A stretch of 59,090 nucleotides of DNA, taken from positions 1 to 59,090 of IMG/VR virus record IMGVR_UViG_3300005581_000015. One strand, given 5' to 3'. The translations under genes and the position numbers were made by a program. The notes below the pieces were generated by a model. The model saw only the letters and a program-made list of their open reading frames with translations, made no database searches and was not told the DNA's origin. The DNA is from a virus. Positions 17,245 to 25,021 of the stretch are shown here, in pieces. Numbering within the stretch: position 1 is the first letter of the stretch; the number at the start of each line of letters is the position of its first letter.

Positions 17245-17672
17245 GCAAGTTTGCGCAAGGTGTTTTTGTCCCAACCAATCCTGACAAGTATGTAGGTCGA
17301 GGTAACATACGTTATCGCAGTGGCTGGGAACATGCTTTTATGCGATTTTGCGACACCAACGATCATATATTACAGTGGGCCAGTGAGAATGTTAGAATTC
17401 CCTATCGTCATCCACTCACAGGTAAAACTACAAACTATGTGCCAGATTTTTTGATCACGTATAGAACACGCAACAACAAAGTATGTGCTGAGCTGATTGA
17501 AATAAAACCCAAAAAACAAAGTGTACTAGAAGCAAAGATGAGCGATAGAGACCGTGCCATTGTTGCCATTAACTATGCCAAATGGGATGCCGCACAAAAG
17601 TGGTGCCGCAAACAAGGACTGGTATTTAGAGTTATTACCGAAGATCAGATCTTCCGTAACGGCAACAAGTAA
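17241..17672 (+). CDS. 4: Head completion protein (gp4-like), PD-(D/E)XK-type fold
   Basis: A 143-residue protein matching T4-like gp4 (gp50/gp4). Diagnostic segments are FAQGVFVPTNPDKYVG, YRSGWEHAFMRFCDTN, ILQWASENVRIPYRHP and YVPDFLITY followed by AELIEIKPKKQ. The last two give a D-x(n)-E-x-K arrangement typical of the restriction-endonuclease/TnsA-like fold. In T4, gp4 is needed to complete the DNA-filled head before tail joining. Length matches T4 (150). It is coupled upstream by ATGA. Confidence 0.85.
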   Translation: MSKFAQGVFVPTNPDKYVGRGNIRYRSGWEHAFMRFCDTNDHILQWASENVRIPYRHPLTGKTTNYVPDFLITYRTRNNKVCAELIEIKPKKQSVLEAKMSDRDRAIVAINYAKWDAAQKWCRKQGLVFRVITEDQIFRNGNK

Positions 17673-17675
17673 GCC

Positions 17676-17682
17676 ATAAATA
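17676..17682 (+). promoter_or_regulatory. ATAAATA box inside a palindrome just before small terminase
   Basis: The box sits in GCCATAAATATGGC, a perfect 14-nt palindrome, and only 4 nt precede the ATG at 17687. With normal late-promoter spacing transcription would start inside the start codon, so its use is doubtful. The palindrome could instead be an operator or a recognition site near the terminase gene. Confidence 0.3.
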
Positions 17683-17686
17683 TGGC

Positions 17687-18181
17687 ATGACTAGAAAACT
17701 CGAAGAACTATTTGATTTGCCAACAAAAGAAGACAATGCCCCTGCAGAGTTTTTGTCACCGCCCAGCAAAGAAGAATTAATTGAAATAAACAACACCATT
17801 GATAAAATTGAAGCTGCCTTGCCCATGGTCAAAGGGCTTGATGCCAGTGATTCAGAAATGGATGAGTTGGCCACCAAGGCTGTGGAAAGCTACGAAAGTC
17901 TAATAGACTTGGGCATGCAAGTTGACAGTCGATTTGCCAGTGAAATTTTATCTGTGGCTGGCACAATGCTGGGGCATGCAATTACTGCCAAGACAGCAAA
18001 GATGAATAAAAAATTGAAGATGATTGATCTTCAATTAAAGAAATTAAAATTAGATCAGGATCAGGCCCGTCACACCGCTGACAATGAGCCTGATAGCGGC
18101 GCTACAGAACAGGGTCATGTGCTAGATCGCAACGATTTACTACAACGTTTGATTGGCGATCGAAACCAAATTAGCAAATGA
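17687..18181 (+). CDS. 16: Terminase small subunit (gp16-like)
   Basis: A 164-residue protein, the same length as T4 gp16. The pattern is an acidic N-terminus, then SYESLIDLGMQVDSRFASEILSVAGTMLGHAITAKTAKM followed by NKKLKMIDLQLKKLKL, the two long antiparallel helices that form the oligomerisation core of gp16 proteins. A C-terminal tail follows (RNDLLQRLIGD). gp16 recognises DNA and stimulates the gp17 motor during packaging. Here it lies 5.3 kb upstream of gp17, whereas in T4 the two genes are adjacent. Confidence 0.8.
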   Translation: MTRKLEELFDLPTKEDNAPAEFLSPPSKEELIEINNTIDKIEAALPMVKGLDASDSEMDELATKAVESYESLIDLGMQVDSRFASEILSVAGTMLGHAITAKTAKMNKKLKMIDLQLKKLKLDQDQARHTADNEPDSGATEQGHVLDRNDLLQRLIGDRNQISK

Positions 18182-18183
18182 CA

Positions 18184-18190
18184 ATAAATA
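18184..18190 (+). promoter_or_regulatory. T4-type late promoter box (ATAAATA)
   Basis: ATAAATA is 17 nt upstream of the ATG at 18208, with ATAGGAATCC as ribosome binding site. It would drive the block of putative internal head proteins. Confidence 0.6.
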
Positions 18191-18207
18191 TCATATAGGA
18201 ATCCAAC

Positions 18208-18816
18208 ATGAAAACTTTTCAAGACTACCTAGTAGAAAGTGCTAGAACATATGATTACAGAATTAAAATTGTAGGCGACACGCCCAACAATTTTATCAAA
18301 GAATTGACCAGCAAGTTTGATCAATTTGATCCAGTATCAGTGTCTAGTCCAAAAACTACTCCCATACAAAAGCAGCCTGCTGATTTTCCAGGCTTCCCCA
18401 ACGAATCAGTGACATTTTTTGATGTTAGTTTTACATACCCTGCCATTGAACCGCAGATCAAGCAGTTGGCGCAGTTGTTGGGTGTAGACCCCAATAGAGT
18501 TATCATGCCAACACAGAAGTATGATGAAAGCAATGAAACTATTGCCAAGGACATTGAAGATCAAAACAAAGATTTATTAGCTGACACAGATTTCCCTGCG
18601 CCTGACAAAGCACAAAAAGCCGCAAGCAAAGATTATGCAACTGGTCCCTACGATCATGCTGTGTTGAAAAATGCTTACCGCAGTGACTTCACTGTGGCTG
18701 GTGGTAAAACACCTGTACCAGAAACAACCAATGACTTACCAATGGGAACCAAGAGCCCAATGAGTACAATCAAGCGGCCTGCACGTCCGCTTACTGGCCG
18801 AAACCCAAGAGGATAA
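18208..18816 (+). CDS. Putative internal head protein with capsid-targeting-like N-terminus
   Basis: A 202-residue hydrophilic protein beginning MKTFQDYLVESA. This closely parallels the T4 internal-protein capsid targeting sequence MKTYQEFIAE, which is cut after the glutamate by the prohead protease gp21 (preference (L/I)-x-E). Here the cut would follow LVE at residue 10. Residues about 15-110 form a likely alpha/beta domain; the rest is a disordered, proline-rich tail. It is placed just after the small terminase under a late box. Delivery into the cell with the DNA is inference. Function of the mature protein is unknown. Confidence 0.7.
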   Translation: MKTFQDYLVESARTYDYRIKIVGDTPNNFIKELTSKFDQFDPVSVSSPKTTPIQKQPADFPGFPNESVTFFDVSFTYPAIEPQIKQLAQLLGVDPNRVIMPTQKYDESNETIAKDIEDQNKDLLADTDFPAPDKAQKAASKDYATGPYDHAVLKNAYRSDFTVAGGKTPVPETTNDLPMGTKSPMSTIKRPARPLTGRNPRG

Positions 18817-18822
18817 TTCAAA

Positions 18823-20844
18823 ATGACATTTTTTTACGACTTAAACAAAAGACTAGACGGCATACGTGCCACTCCTGAAACTACTCATAAACAATTAAAT
18901 GAGCGTGACATGAGCAAGAGCATGGACGAAAGTGCGTTCCAAGCAGCCATTGGTAAAAAGAAATATGGTGACGAAGGCATGAAAGCCTTGCAAAAAGCTG
19001 GACGCAATCACTCCAGCGACAAGACCATGGATGCCATCCGTAACAGATTTGACAAGTACGATGAAAGTCAGGGCATGGCCGATGAAGGAACTGCATTTAC
19101 CAAGGCTGTAGTTGATGCCAAACGAGACGGTATTCAACCTGGTGAGAAAATCAACGTTGGCGGAAAAGAATATCCAGTCAAAGAAGCTGCAGGCGCAGTT
19201 GACTTTGACAAAGTACTAGATGCTATTGCCGCAATGTATGGCAATGACATGTGGCAAAATGATGCCATGCAGGATCTGGCCAATGATCTTGCACAGGCTG
19301 GACCAACTGATCGCGAACTAGATTTTATCATTGCCAAAGGTCGGTTACCAAAGCGTCTAGCTAACACACAATTCTCAGCAGGTGACAATGTTCAATTTGG
19401 CGAAGCCAGTGCTCCAATGACTGCCAAGCAAAAATCATTTGCCGCATTGGCTGAACCCAAAGACAAAATCACATTTGCTGACAAAATTGCTGGCGCCAAA
19501 AAAGAAGTTGACGAAATGCTAGGCGATGTAGCCGCAGAAGCAATGAAGAAAGCACTGGGTGGCGGCATGGGTCGCAGTGCTGAAATGGAAGAAAAAGAAG
19601 ATAACAGTCCATTCACAGCACACAAGCGTCCACGCACAGAACGACCCAAAGTCGGCAGCGTTGAGCGTGGGGCATTGCATGACATTGAACACACCGCAAC
19701 CGGTCGCAAAGTAACACGTAGAGTTGATCCCAACACCGGACACAGTGTTGGTGCCGATGATGACACTCCTGCCACTGGAGAAAAGCGTGGTAAAGGACGT
19801 CCAAAGAAAGCTGGCGGCCCAAATCAAGAGCGTGTAACTGCCAAGAGTCGTAAAACAGATCGCACAGCACATGGTCAGGATGGCTTTAAGAAAGATAAAA
19901 AAGTCAAAGAAAGTGACGAGTACGGTGATGAAGGCGACATGGCCAAAGATGACTTGCGTAGTATTGCCAAGGCAGCCGCAGAACTTAATTCATTGTTAAA
20001 CGACCATGATGATTTACCAGAGTGGGTTCAGAGCAAAATTACCAAAGCTCTAGACTACATCAACACCAGTAACCAATACATGGACCAGGAAAAATCTGAT
20101 GACGACACCGGCGATGATGTTGTAATGGGTGGCGATGAAGAGCTAGACGAAAAAGCCACAAGCAAAGCACAACGTAGAGCTGCCGCAATTGCCATGCATG
20201 CTCCCAAAGGCAAACTTCAGGGCGCCAGCAAAGAAATGAGCAAGATGCCCAAGAAAGAACTAGAGAAGTTTGCCGGCACAAAAGAAAAGGGCCTGCCTAA
20301 CAAGAAAGAAAAAACTCAAGAAACAACCTCTGCAGGTTCAGTGGCAACAAGCACTGCCGCTCCAAAGGCAGGCAAAGGCGGAGTACAGTTTGGTAAAGGC
20401 ATCTATGAAAGTCTAGATCGCCAGCTAAAACAACAACTCAACGAAGAAATGAGTATCAACATGAGTATTGGCACAGACGGCCGTAAAAGCATAACTGTCA
20501 CAGCCTCAGATGAAGATGCCGACCAACTAGCGCAGATTTTGAATCTAGCAGGTTTGCAAGGTCATGATCATGGCGCAGAAGCATGCCCTTCATGCGGCCA
20601 AGCCCCATGTGGTTGCGCTGAAGTTGTTGATGAGAATGCACCAGACTATCCACAGAACATGGGCCAAACGTCAGATACTAACTTTATGACCAAGACCAAT
20701 GCTGGCGGCTTAAACAAAGAAAAATATACTGGACAGTCAACTATTCCGGTATTGGCAAGCCAAGGTGATAGACAACATGCTTACGAGAATGTTGAACTAG
20801 AGCGTAGCTTGTTTAAATTGTATCAGGAAGTTAAATCAAAATGA
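18823..20844 (+). CDS. Large charged capsid-associated protein with AT-hook-like and zinc-knuckle-like motifs
   Basis: A 673-residue, very hydrophilic, modular protein. The N-terminus has QLNERDMSKSMDESAF with KKKYGDEGMKALQKAGR and IRNRFDKYDE, a module that recurs in aquatic T4-like virion proteins. Residues about 320-330 hold RGKGRPKK, an AT-hook-like GRP core. Residues about 375-420 have DLPEWVQSKITKALDYINT, a repeated phage module. Near residue 590 is CPSCGQAPCGC, a possible zinc knuckle. Long Lys/Glu-rich disordered linkers join the modules. This suggests a DNA-contacting prohead core or internal protein, by inference. There is no catalytic motif. Confidence 0.65.
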   Translation: MTFFYDLNKRLDGIRATPETTHKQLNERDMSKSMDESAFQAAIGKKKYGDEGMKALQKAGRNHSSDKTMDAIRNRFDKYDESQGMADEGTAFTKAVVDAKRDGIQPGEKINVGGKEYPVKEAAGAVDFDKVLDAIAAMYGNDMWQNDAMQDLANDLAQAGPTDRELDFIIAKGRLPKRLANTQFSAGDNVQFGEASAPMTAKQKSFAALAEPKDKITFADKIAGAKKEVDEMLGDVAAEAMKKALGGGMGRSAEMEEKEDNSPFTAHKRPRTERPKVGSVERGALHDIEHTATGRKVTRRVDPNTGHSVGADDDTPATGEKRGKGRPKKAGGPNQERVTAKSRKTDRTAHGQDGFKKDKKVKESDEYGDEGDMAKDDLRSIAKAAAELNSLLNDHDDLPEWVQSKITKALDYINTSNQYMDQEKSDDDTGDDVVMGGDEELDEKATSKAQRRAAAIAMHAPKGKLQGASKEMSKMPKKELEKFAGTKEKGLPNKKEKTQETTSAGSVATSTAAPKAGKGGVQFGKGIYESLDRQLKQQLNEEMSINMSIGTDGRKSITVTASDEDADQLAQILNLAGLQGHDHGAEACPSCGQAPCGCAEVVDENAPDYPQNMGQTSDTNFMTKTNAGGLNKEKYTGQSTIPVLASQGDRQHAYENVELERSLFKLYQEVKSK

Positions 20845-21521
20845 AATCACTGCGTGACTATCTCAACGAAAGCGAATACGCCTACAACAACCCAGTGGTA
20901 GGCGATAATTTTGCTATCAACGTCAAAGAAGAATGTTTGTTAGAAACATACATCTGTGGCGAAACCAAAGATGGAATAGTATTACATGCTGACGATCGTT
21001 TAATGGACTTGCTTGAAAGTTATGGATATATTGGCACACAAATTGACGAAGCCACCAGCAACAGCATTGAGTTCCAAGGCCGCACAGTTGATCGTGCCAG
21101 CATAGAACTTGACGATGTAGATTCAAGTGATTATCCAGACTTTTCAGATGCATATATTAGCTACGCCACATACACTGATGGTACACCACTTGGTGATGAC
21201 GAACTAAATCAATTCAACGATCAATATTCTGACCTAGTACATGAGTTGGCATATGATAGTCTGCATGAAGATTCCATGGACGAAGCTGAATATCACGGAC
21301 GTAATGTTCCGTTAAACAAGCCCATGCAAGGTGATGTTAAAAAATCTAAAGTGTATGTTAAAAATCCCAAAGGTAACATAGTAAAAGTCAACTTTGGCGA
21401 TCCTAACATGAAAATTAAAAAATCAAACCCTGCTCGACGCAAGAGTTTTAGAGCAAGGCACAACTGTGAGAATCCTGGACCAAAAACCAGTGCTCGCTAT
21501 TGGTCATGTCGTGCTTGGTAA
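20841..21521 (+). CDS. Putative internal head protein with C-terminal RARHNC domain
   Basis: A 226-residue protein starting MKSLRDYLNESE, again like the T4 capsid targeting sequence with a possible cut after LNE. The middle is acidic. The C-terminal 80 residues (EYHGRNVPLNKPMQGDVKKS, KVYVKNPKGNIVKVNFGDPNM, then RKSFRARHNCENPGPKTSARYWSCRAW) form a conserved domain that I know from many aquatic phage structural proteins, with a C/H set that may bind metal. It is preceded by MDEA, resembling the domain junctions in the 787-residue protein. The ATG overlaps the upstream stop (ATGA). Confidence 0.7.
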   Translation: MKSLRDYLNESEYAYNNPVVGDNFAINVKEECLLETYICGETKDGIVLHADDRLMDLLESYGYIGTQIDEATSNSIEFQGRTVDRASIELDDVDSSDYPDFSDAYISYATYTDGTPLGDDELNQFNDQYSDLVHELAYDSLHEDSMDEAEYHGRNVPLNKPMQGDVKKSKVYVKNPKGNIVKVNFGDPNMKIKKSNPARRKSFRARHNCENPGPKTSARYWSCRAW

Positions 21522-21533
21522 AAGGAAAATAAA

Positions 21534-21833
21534 ATGCCCGCAAATGTCTATACAAGTTTAGGTAACGCAACAGTTTACACAGATAAACTACAAATTACCA
21601 CCGCTGCCAACGCAGTTACATATCAAACTTATGCTGTGGCCATAGGCACAGCAGCCGCCGCAGGCAATGTCTTTAGTGCACCTATTAATATTCCAGCCAA
21701 CACTGTGTTTGAAGTTTACTCGGGTGCAGGCAACAAAGTCACTGTTGTTGGAACACCATTTACTGCATTGGAACTTGGCACAGCCAGCTCAGGTATCATT
21801 GGCGTGTCAATGTCAGTGCCGCCATCAAGATAA
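21534..21833 (+). CDS. Small beta-rich structural-type protein
   Basis: A 99-residue Ala/Thr/Val-rich protein with alternating hydrophobic residues (VFSAPINIPANTVFEVYSGAGNKVTVVG), which predicts a small beta sandwich. AAAGGAAAATAAA precedes the ATG. No lysine-rich or catalytic region. It could be a head decoration or fibre accessory protein; there is nothing more specific to use. Confidence 0.6.
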   Translation: MPANVYTSLGNATVYTDKLQITTAANAVTYQTYAVAIGTAAAAGNVFSAPINIPANTVFEVYSGAGNKVTVVGTPFTALELGTASSGIIGVSMSVPPSR

Positions 21834-21837
21834 TATA

Positions 21838-22203
21838 ATGCGAGCACAGGAGTTTATCACCGAGCAAGACGGCACAATAGGCAAACGTAGACAAGTTGCC
21901 ACAGTGGGCCTAAATGTGTTCAGTGACAGTGAAAGATCCAATAGTGACTACACTCTTAATCGTGTGATGATGGCTGTGGCCATGGCCGACGGCTCTGGCA
22001 ATGCTTTGGACATGGATGAAAAAAGTTGGGTTGGCAAGCAACGTTCAGCACATCCTTATACCAAAGTTGAGCAAAACATGCTCAAACAGGCTTTCAAAGC
22101 CGCTGGCGCAAACTACACAGATTTAAATCACGGCGACATGGATTCTGAAGAGCATCCAGCAGTCAACACCACTAGCCCAATTCAAGGGTTCAAGGGCTAC
22201 TGA
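21838..22203 (+). CDS. Putative internal head protein, paralogue A
   Basis: A 121-residue protein starting MRAQEFITEQDG. The start at 21838 is chosen because the downstream neighbour begins with the same sequence and the preceding in-frame codons overlap the upstream gene. The first ten residues match the T4 capsid targeting type, with a cut predicted after ITE. The body includes ADGSGNALDMDEKSWVGK and ends SPIQGFKGY. The paralogue 22203-22583 has the same N-terminus and end (SPVKPFKGY) but a diverged middle. The two genes overlap at TGATG. Confidence 0.7.
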   Translation: MRAQEFITEQDGTIGKRRQVATVGLNVFSDSERSNSDYTLNRVMMAVAMADGSGNALDMDEKSWVGKQRSAHPYTKVEQNMLKQAFKAAGANYTDLNHGDMDSEEHPAVNTTSPIQGFKGY

Positions 22204-22583
22204 TGAGAGCCCGTGAGTTCATTACTGAACAAAAAGAACTGGCACCAGAGCAGGCTAACCCCATGCGTTACACTTATGTGATTCCGGGACTCAGTGCATC
22301 GGACCCTTACAACAACTATAGATTTGGTGTGGCAATGGCTAGAGCCCGTAGCGATCAGGCAACCGACGGAGTAAACCCGTTCCGACCAGATTGGAGTGCA
22401 GAAACACCGTTTGGTGAACACGGTGTAGTAGTTGGCATGAATGCTGGCATTGCTCCACTTATTGACCAAGCATTGAAAATGACCAACACACCGGGTGGTA
22501 AGAAATTAGTGTCTACTCCCAAAAGCGATGAACCTGACTTTGTAGTCACACAAAGTCCAGTCAAGCCATTTAAGGGTTATTAA
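22203..22583 (+). CDS. Putative internal head protein, paralogue B
   Basis: A 126-residue protein starting MRAREFITEQKE and ending SPVKPFKGY, clearly related to the gene before it. Middle section: YTYVIPGLSASDPYNNYRFGVAMA and GEHGVVVGMNAGIAPLIDQALK. The conserved ends with variable centres resemble fast-evolving T4 internal proteins, of which IPI blocks a host restriction enzyme. Whether these act in the same way is unknown. No separate ribosome binding site is obvious, so translation is probably coupled. Confidence 0.7.
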   Translation: MRAREFITEQKELAPEQANPMRYTYVIPGLSASDPYNNYRFGVAMARARSDQATDGVNPFRPDWSAETPFGEHGVVVGMNAGIAPLIDQALKMTNTPGGKKLVSTPKSDEPDFVVTQSPVKPFKGY

Positions 22584-22587
22584 CATA

Positions 22588-22866
22588 ATGGCTAATCCAC
22601 CTCCACCATACGACAACATCACAGGTATAAGCCGTGCTGTGATGAAAGACAATGCACAAGTAACATTGGCCAACTACAATGGCAATGCTAGACCTGGCGA
22701 GCTGGTTGTTGACCAAAGCACCGATCAAGTGTATATTGGCAACAGCTCAGGTACGTTGACACAGATTGCTGCTGGCATTGACAACGGTGGATCTAGTGGA
22801 TTACCTGCAGGCTTTTATCAAATGGCATACAATCCCACCACAGGTGAAATTGTTTACTACACTTAA
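22588..22866 (+). CDS. Small fibre/structural-type protein
   Basis: A 92-residue protein with ARPGELVVDQSTDQVYIGNSSG, the short beta-hairpin pattern found at the N-terminus of phage fibre and tropism proteins (a 'gives value, shows as' type repeat). The end, PAGFYQMAYNPTTGEIVYYT, is similar in style. Likely a minor virion component. No enzyme motif; function unproven. Confidence 0.6.
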   Translation: MANPPPPYDNITGISRAVMKDNAQVTLANYNGNARPGELVVDQSTDQVYIGNSSGTLTQIAAGIDNGGSSGLPAGFYQMAYNPTTGEIVYYT

Positions 22867-22875
22867 CGTTTTAAT

Positions 22876-23313
22876 ATGAAAAAACTCTTCCTGCTCTTAC
22901 TTGTATTACCCGTGCTGGCCTTTGCACAACCCAAACAACGTCCAGGCGTCACATATGATGCTGTGATCACCAGAGTCATAGACGGTGACACAGTGGGCAT
23001 TCAAGCCACATGGCTGCCAGCACCGCTCAAACCAGAACTCAGTGTTCGTGTGTACGGTGTAGACACTCCTGAAAAAGGACATCGTGCGCAGTGTGCCAGT
23101 GAAGCACAAAGAGGTGAAGCAGCCTCGGCATTTACCAAGCAACTGATTGCCAACAGTCAAAAACGACAGATTGTGCTCATGGACTGGGACAAGTATGGCG
23201 GACGTGTGCTTGGCGACGTCATCCTCAACGGCGTTAGTCTGCGCCAACAGTTAATCGCCAATGGTTTTGCTCGCGAATATTACGGCGAAGCGAAAACCAG
23301 TTGGTGTCAATAA
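22876..23313 (+). CDS. Secreted staphylococcal-type nuclease (thermonuclease)
   Basis: A 145-residue SNase-fold nuclease. Residues 1-17 are a Sec signal peptide: MKK, then a run of leucines and valines, then AFA for cleavage before QPK. The catalytic pattern is present: VIDGDTV with calcium-binding aspartates, VRVYGVDTPEKG with Arg and Glu, and DKYGGRVLGDV with the second Arg. Cys pairs near residue 74 and the C-terminus could form a disulphide, as fits periplasmic location. The product would cut DNA or RNA in the host periplasm or outside the cell. It lies between the internal-protein block and the large terminase. Confidence 0.87.
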   Translation: MKKLFLLLLVLPVLAFAQPKQRPGVTYDAVITRVIDGDTVGIQATWLPAPLKPELSVRVYGVDTPEKGHRAQCASEAQRGEAASAFTKQLIANSQKRQIVLMDWDKYGGRVLGDVILNGVSLRQQLIANGFAREYYGEAKTSWCQ

Positions 23314-23325
23314 CACACCTTAGGA

Positions 23326-23388
23326 CCGGTACTTGTTACCGAACAGTGTGAGGCGGCTGCTGCCTTGGGTAATCCGATTCGCTACCGG
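23326..23388 (+). other. Structured intergenic segment upstream of large terminase
   Basis: The 129-bp gap before gp17 holds several pairings. CCGGTA (23326-23331) can pair locally with TACCG (23337-23341) or distally with TACCGG (23383-23388). GGCGGCTGCTGCC (23352-23364) folds into a tight hairpin. A CTTTTTCTTTT tract follows at 23404. It may be a terminator region, a regulatory leader for gp17, or a packaging-related site. No tRNA fold fits. Confidence 0.4.
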
Positions 23389-23430
23389 AACCCCTGAAGT
23401 GAGCTTTTTCTTTTGACCAAACACTTTTAG

Positions 23431-23437
23431 TTAAATA
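23431..23437 (+). promoter_or_regulatory. Late-promoter-like box (TTAAATA), 5 nt before gp17 ATG
   Basis: TTAAATA stands 5 nt before the ATG at 23443 and no Shine-Dalgarno sequence precedes the gene. It is a weaker form of the late box and could give a leaderless gp17 message. Confidence 0.35.
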
Positions 23438-23442
23438 TTGGT

Positions 23443-25011
23443 ATGGCCGCAAAAGACGAAATCACATTAATCAAATCCCCGCATAAAAAACAGTTGTACT
23501 CAGACATAGAATTACAACAGTTTGCAAAGTGTGCTGACCCTGTGACAGGCCCACTGTATTTCATGGACAATTTTTTCTATATACAACATCCTACCAAAGG
23601 TAGAATGTTGTATCACCCGTTTGATTATCAACGTCGACTTGTGGAAACATATCACAACTATCGATTCAGCATTTCAATGATGCCGCGGCAAACTGGTAAG
23701 TCAACATCGGCAGCTGGATATTTGTTATGGTATGCAATGTTTGTACCAGACAGCACAATCTTGGTTGCCGCACACAAGTACACTGGATCACAAGAGATTA
23801 TGCAACGCATTCGTTATGCGTATGAAAGTGTGCCAGACCATATCAGAGCCGGAGTCACAAGTTACAACAAAGGCAATTTAGATTTTGACAATGGCAGTCG
23901 TATTGTTTCAGCAACTACCACAGAAAATACCGGTCGTGGTATGAGTATATCATTGCTGTACGCAGACGAGTTTGCATTTGTACGACCCACCATTGCCACA
24001 GAATTCTGGACCTCTATCAGCCCCACGTTGGCCACTGGTGGTAAAGCAATTATTACCTCAACACCCAACAGCGACGAGGATCAGTTTGCACTGTTATGGA
24101 AAGGTGCCAACAAGTGTGAAGATGCATATGGCAACCCCACTGAATTAGGTATCAACGGATTTAAATCATATCGTAGTTACTGGAAAGAACACCCGGACCG
24201 TGATGACAAATGGGCAGTTGAACAACGTGCACAATTGGGCGAAGATCGTTTTAGACGAGAAATGGACTGCGAGTTCATTATCAATGACGAAACACTAATT
24301 GCACCTACTACATTAATTGACTTAGCTGGTGAAGACCCAGCTTACAGAATTGGTCAAGTACGTTGGTACAAAAAACCCGAACGAGATCGCATTTATGTTG
24401 TGGCCTTGGATCCCAGCCTTGGCACCGGCGGCGATCCGGCTGCTATACAAATATTCGAAGCCAACACCACAGTACAGATAGGCGAATGGCGACATAATAA
24501 AACCACAATTCCTGAGCAAATACGCATACTGGCCGACATTGTTGCACACATCAACGAAGTTGTTAAAAATCCACAGAACGTGTATTTCAGTGTGGAAAAC
24601 AACACCATTGGCGAGGCCGCACTGATATCCATTGCTGAGTACGGAGAAGAAAACATACAGGGCTATTTCCTCAGCGAAATTGGTGGCACCAGTGGCCGCA
24701 GGTATCGCAAAGGATTTAACACAGCACACAAGAGCAAACTTGCGGCCTGTTCTAAATTCAAAAACTTAATTGAATCACGTCGAATGACCATCAACAGCCG
24801 GCCGTTAATCAGCGAGCTTAAAACCTTTGTGGCACATGGCCTTAGCTATGCGGCCAAACCCGGGGAAACTGACGACTTAGTAATGTCTACATTGTTGGCT
24901 GTGCGTATGCTACAAACCCTGCAAAACTACCACAGTGATCTCAATGCACAGATCAAAGACCACAGCGACATGCTAATTGAGCCCATGCCCTTTATTAGTA
25001 TAATGCGATAA
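23443..25011 (+). CDS. 17: Terminase large subunit (gp17-like packaging motor)
   Basis: A 522-residue terminase. The ATPase domain has Walker A PRQTGKST (about residues 83-90), Walker B LLYADEFAF with the catalytic Glu, and a TSTPNSDED coupling motif. The nuclease domain begins at VVALDPSLGTGGDPAA with the first metal-binding Asp, followed by SVENNTIGEAALI and a C-terminal GETDDLVMSTLLA. It cuts concatemeric DNA and pumps it into the prohead with gp16. T4 gp17 is 610 residues; the N-terminal region is shorter here. No ribosome binding site is seen. Confidence 0.95.
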   Translation: MAAKDEITLIKSPHKKQLYSDIELQQFAKCADPVTGPLYFMDNFFYIQHPTKGRMLYHPFDYQRRLVETYHNYRFSISMMPRQTGKSTSAAGYLLWYAMFVPDSTILVAAHKYTGSQEIMQRIRYAYESVPDHIRAGVTSYNKGNLDFDNGSRIVSATTTENTGRGMSISLLYADEFAFVRPTIATEFWTSISPTLATGGKAIITSTPNSDEDQFALLWKGANKCEDAYGNPTELGINGFKSYRSYWKEHPDRDDKWAVEQRAQLGEDRFRREMDCEFIINDETLIAPTTLIDLAGEDPAYRIGQVRWYKKPERDRIYVVALDPSLGTGGDPAAIQIFEANTTVQIGEWRHNKTTIPEQIRILADIVAHINEVVKNPQNVYFSVENNTIGEAALISIAEYGEENIQGYFLSEIGGTSGRRYRKGFNTAHKSKLAACSKFKNLIESRRMTINSRPLISELKTFVAHGLSYAAKPGETDDLVMSTLLAVRMLQTLQNYHSDLNAQIKDHSDMLIEPMPFISIMR

Positions 25012-25014
25012 ATA
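25008..25014 (+). promoter_or_regulatory. T4-type late promoter box overlapping the gp17 stop codon
   Basis: ATAAATA covers the TAA stop of gp17 and lies 7 nt before the next ATG. There is no ribosome binding site, so a near-leaderless late transcript is likely. Confidence 0.5.
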
Positions 25015-25021
25015 AAAAACT

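Noticed and set aside
17669-17689. Functional late promoter for the small terminase
   Set aside because: The ATAAATA box is only 4 nt from the ATG, closer than a normal late promoter allows; the palindrome may be coincidence, so it is listed only as low confidence.
23320-23400. tRNA-like fold before gp17
   Set aside because: A TTCG is present in a loop, but the acceptor, D and anticodon arms cannot be formed with normal lengths, and there is no CCA-adjacent acceptor stem.
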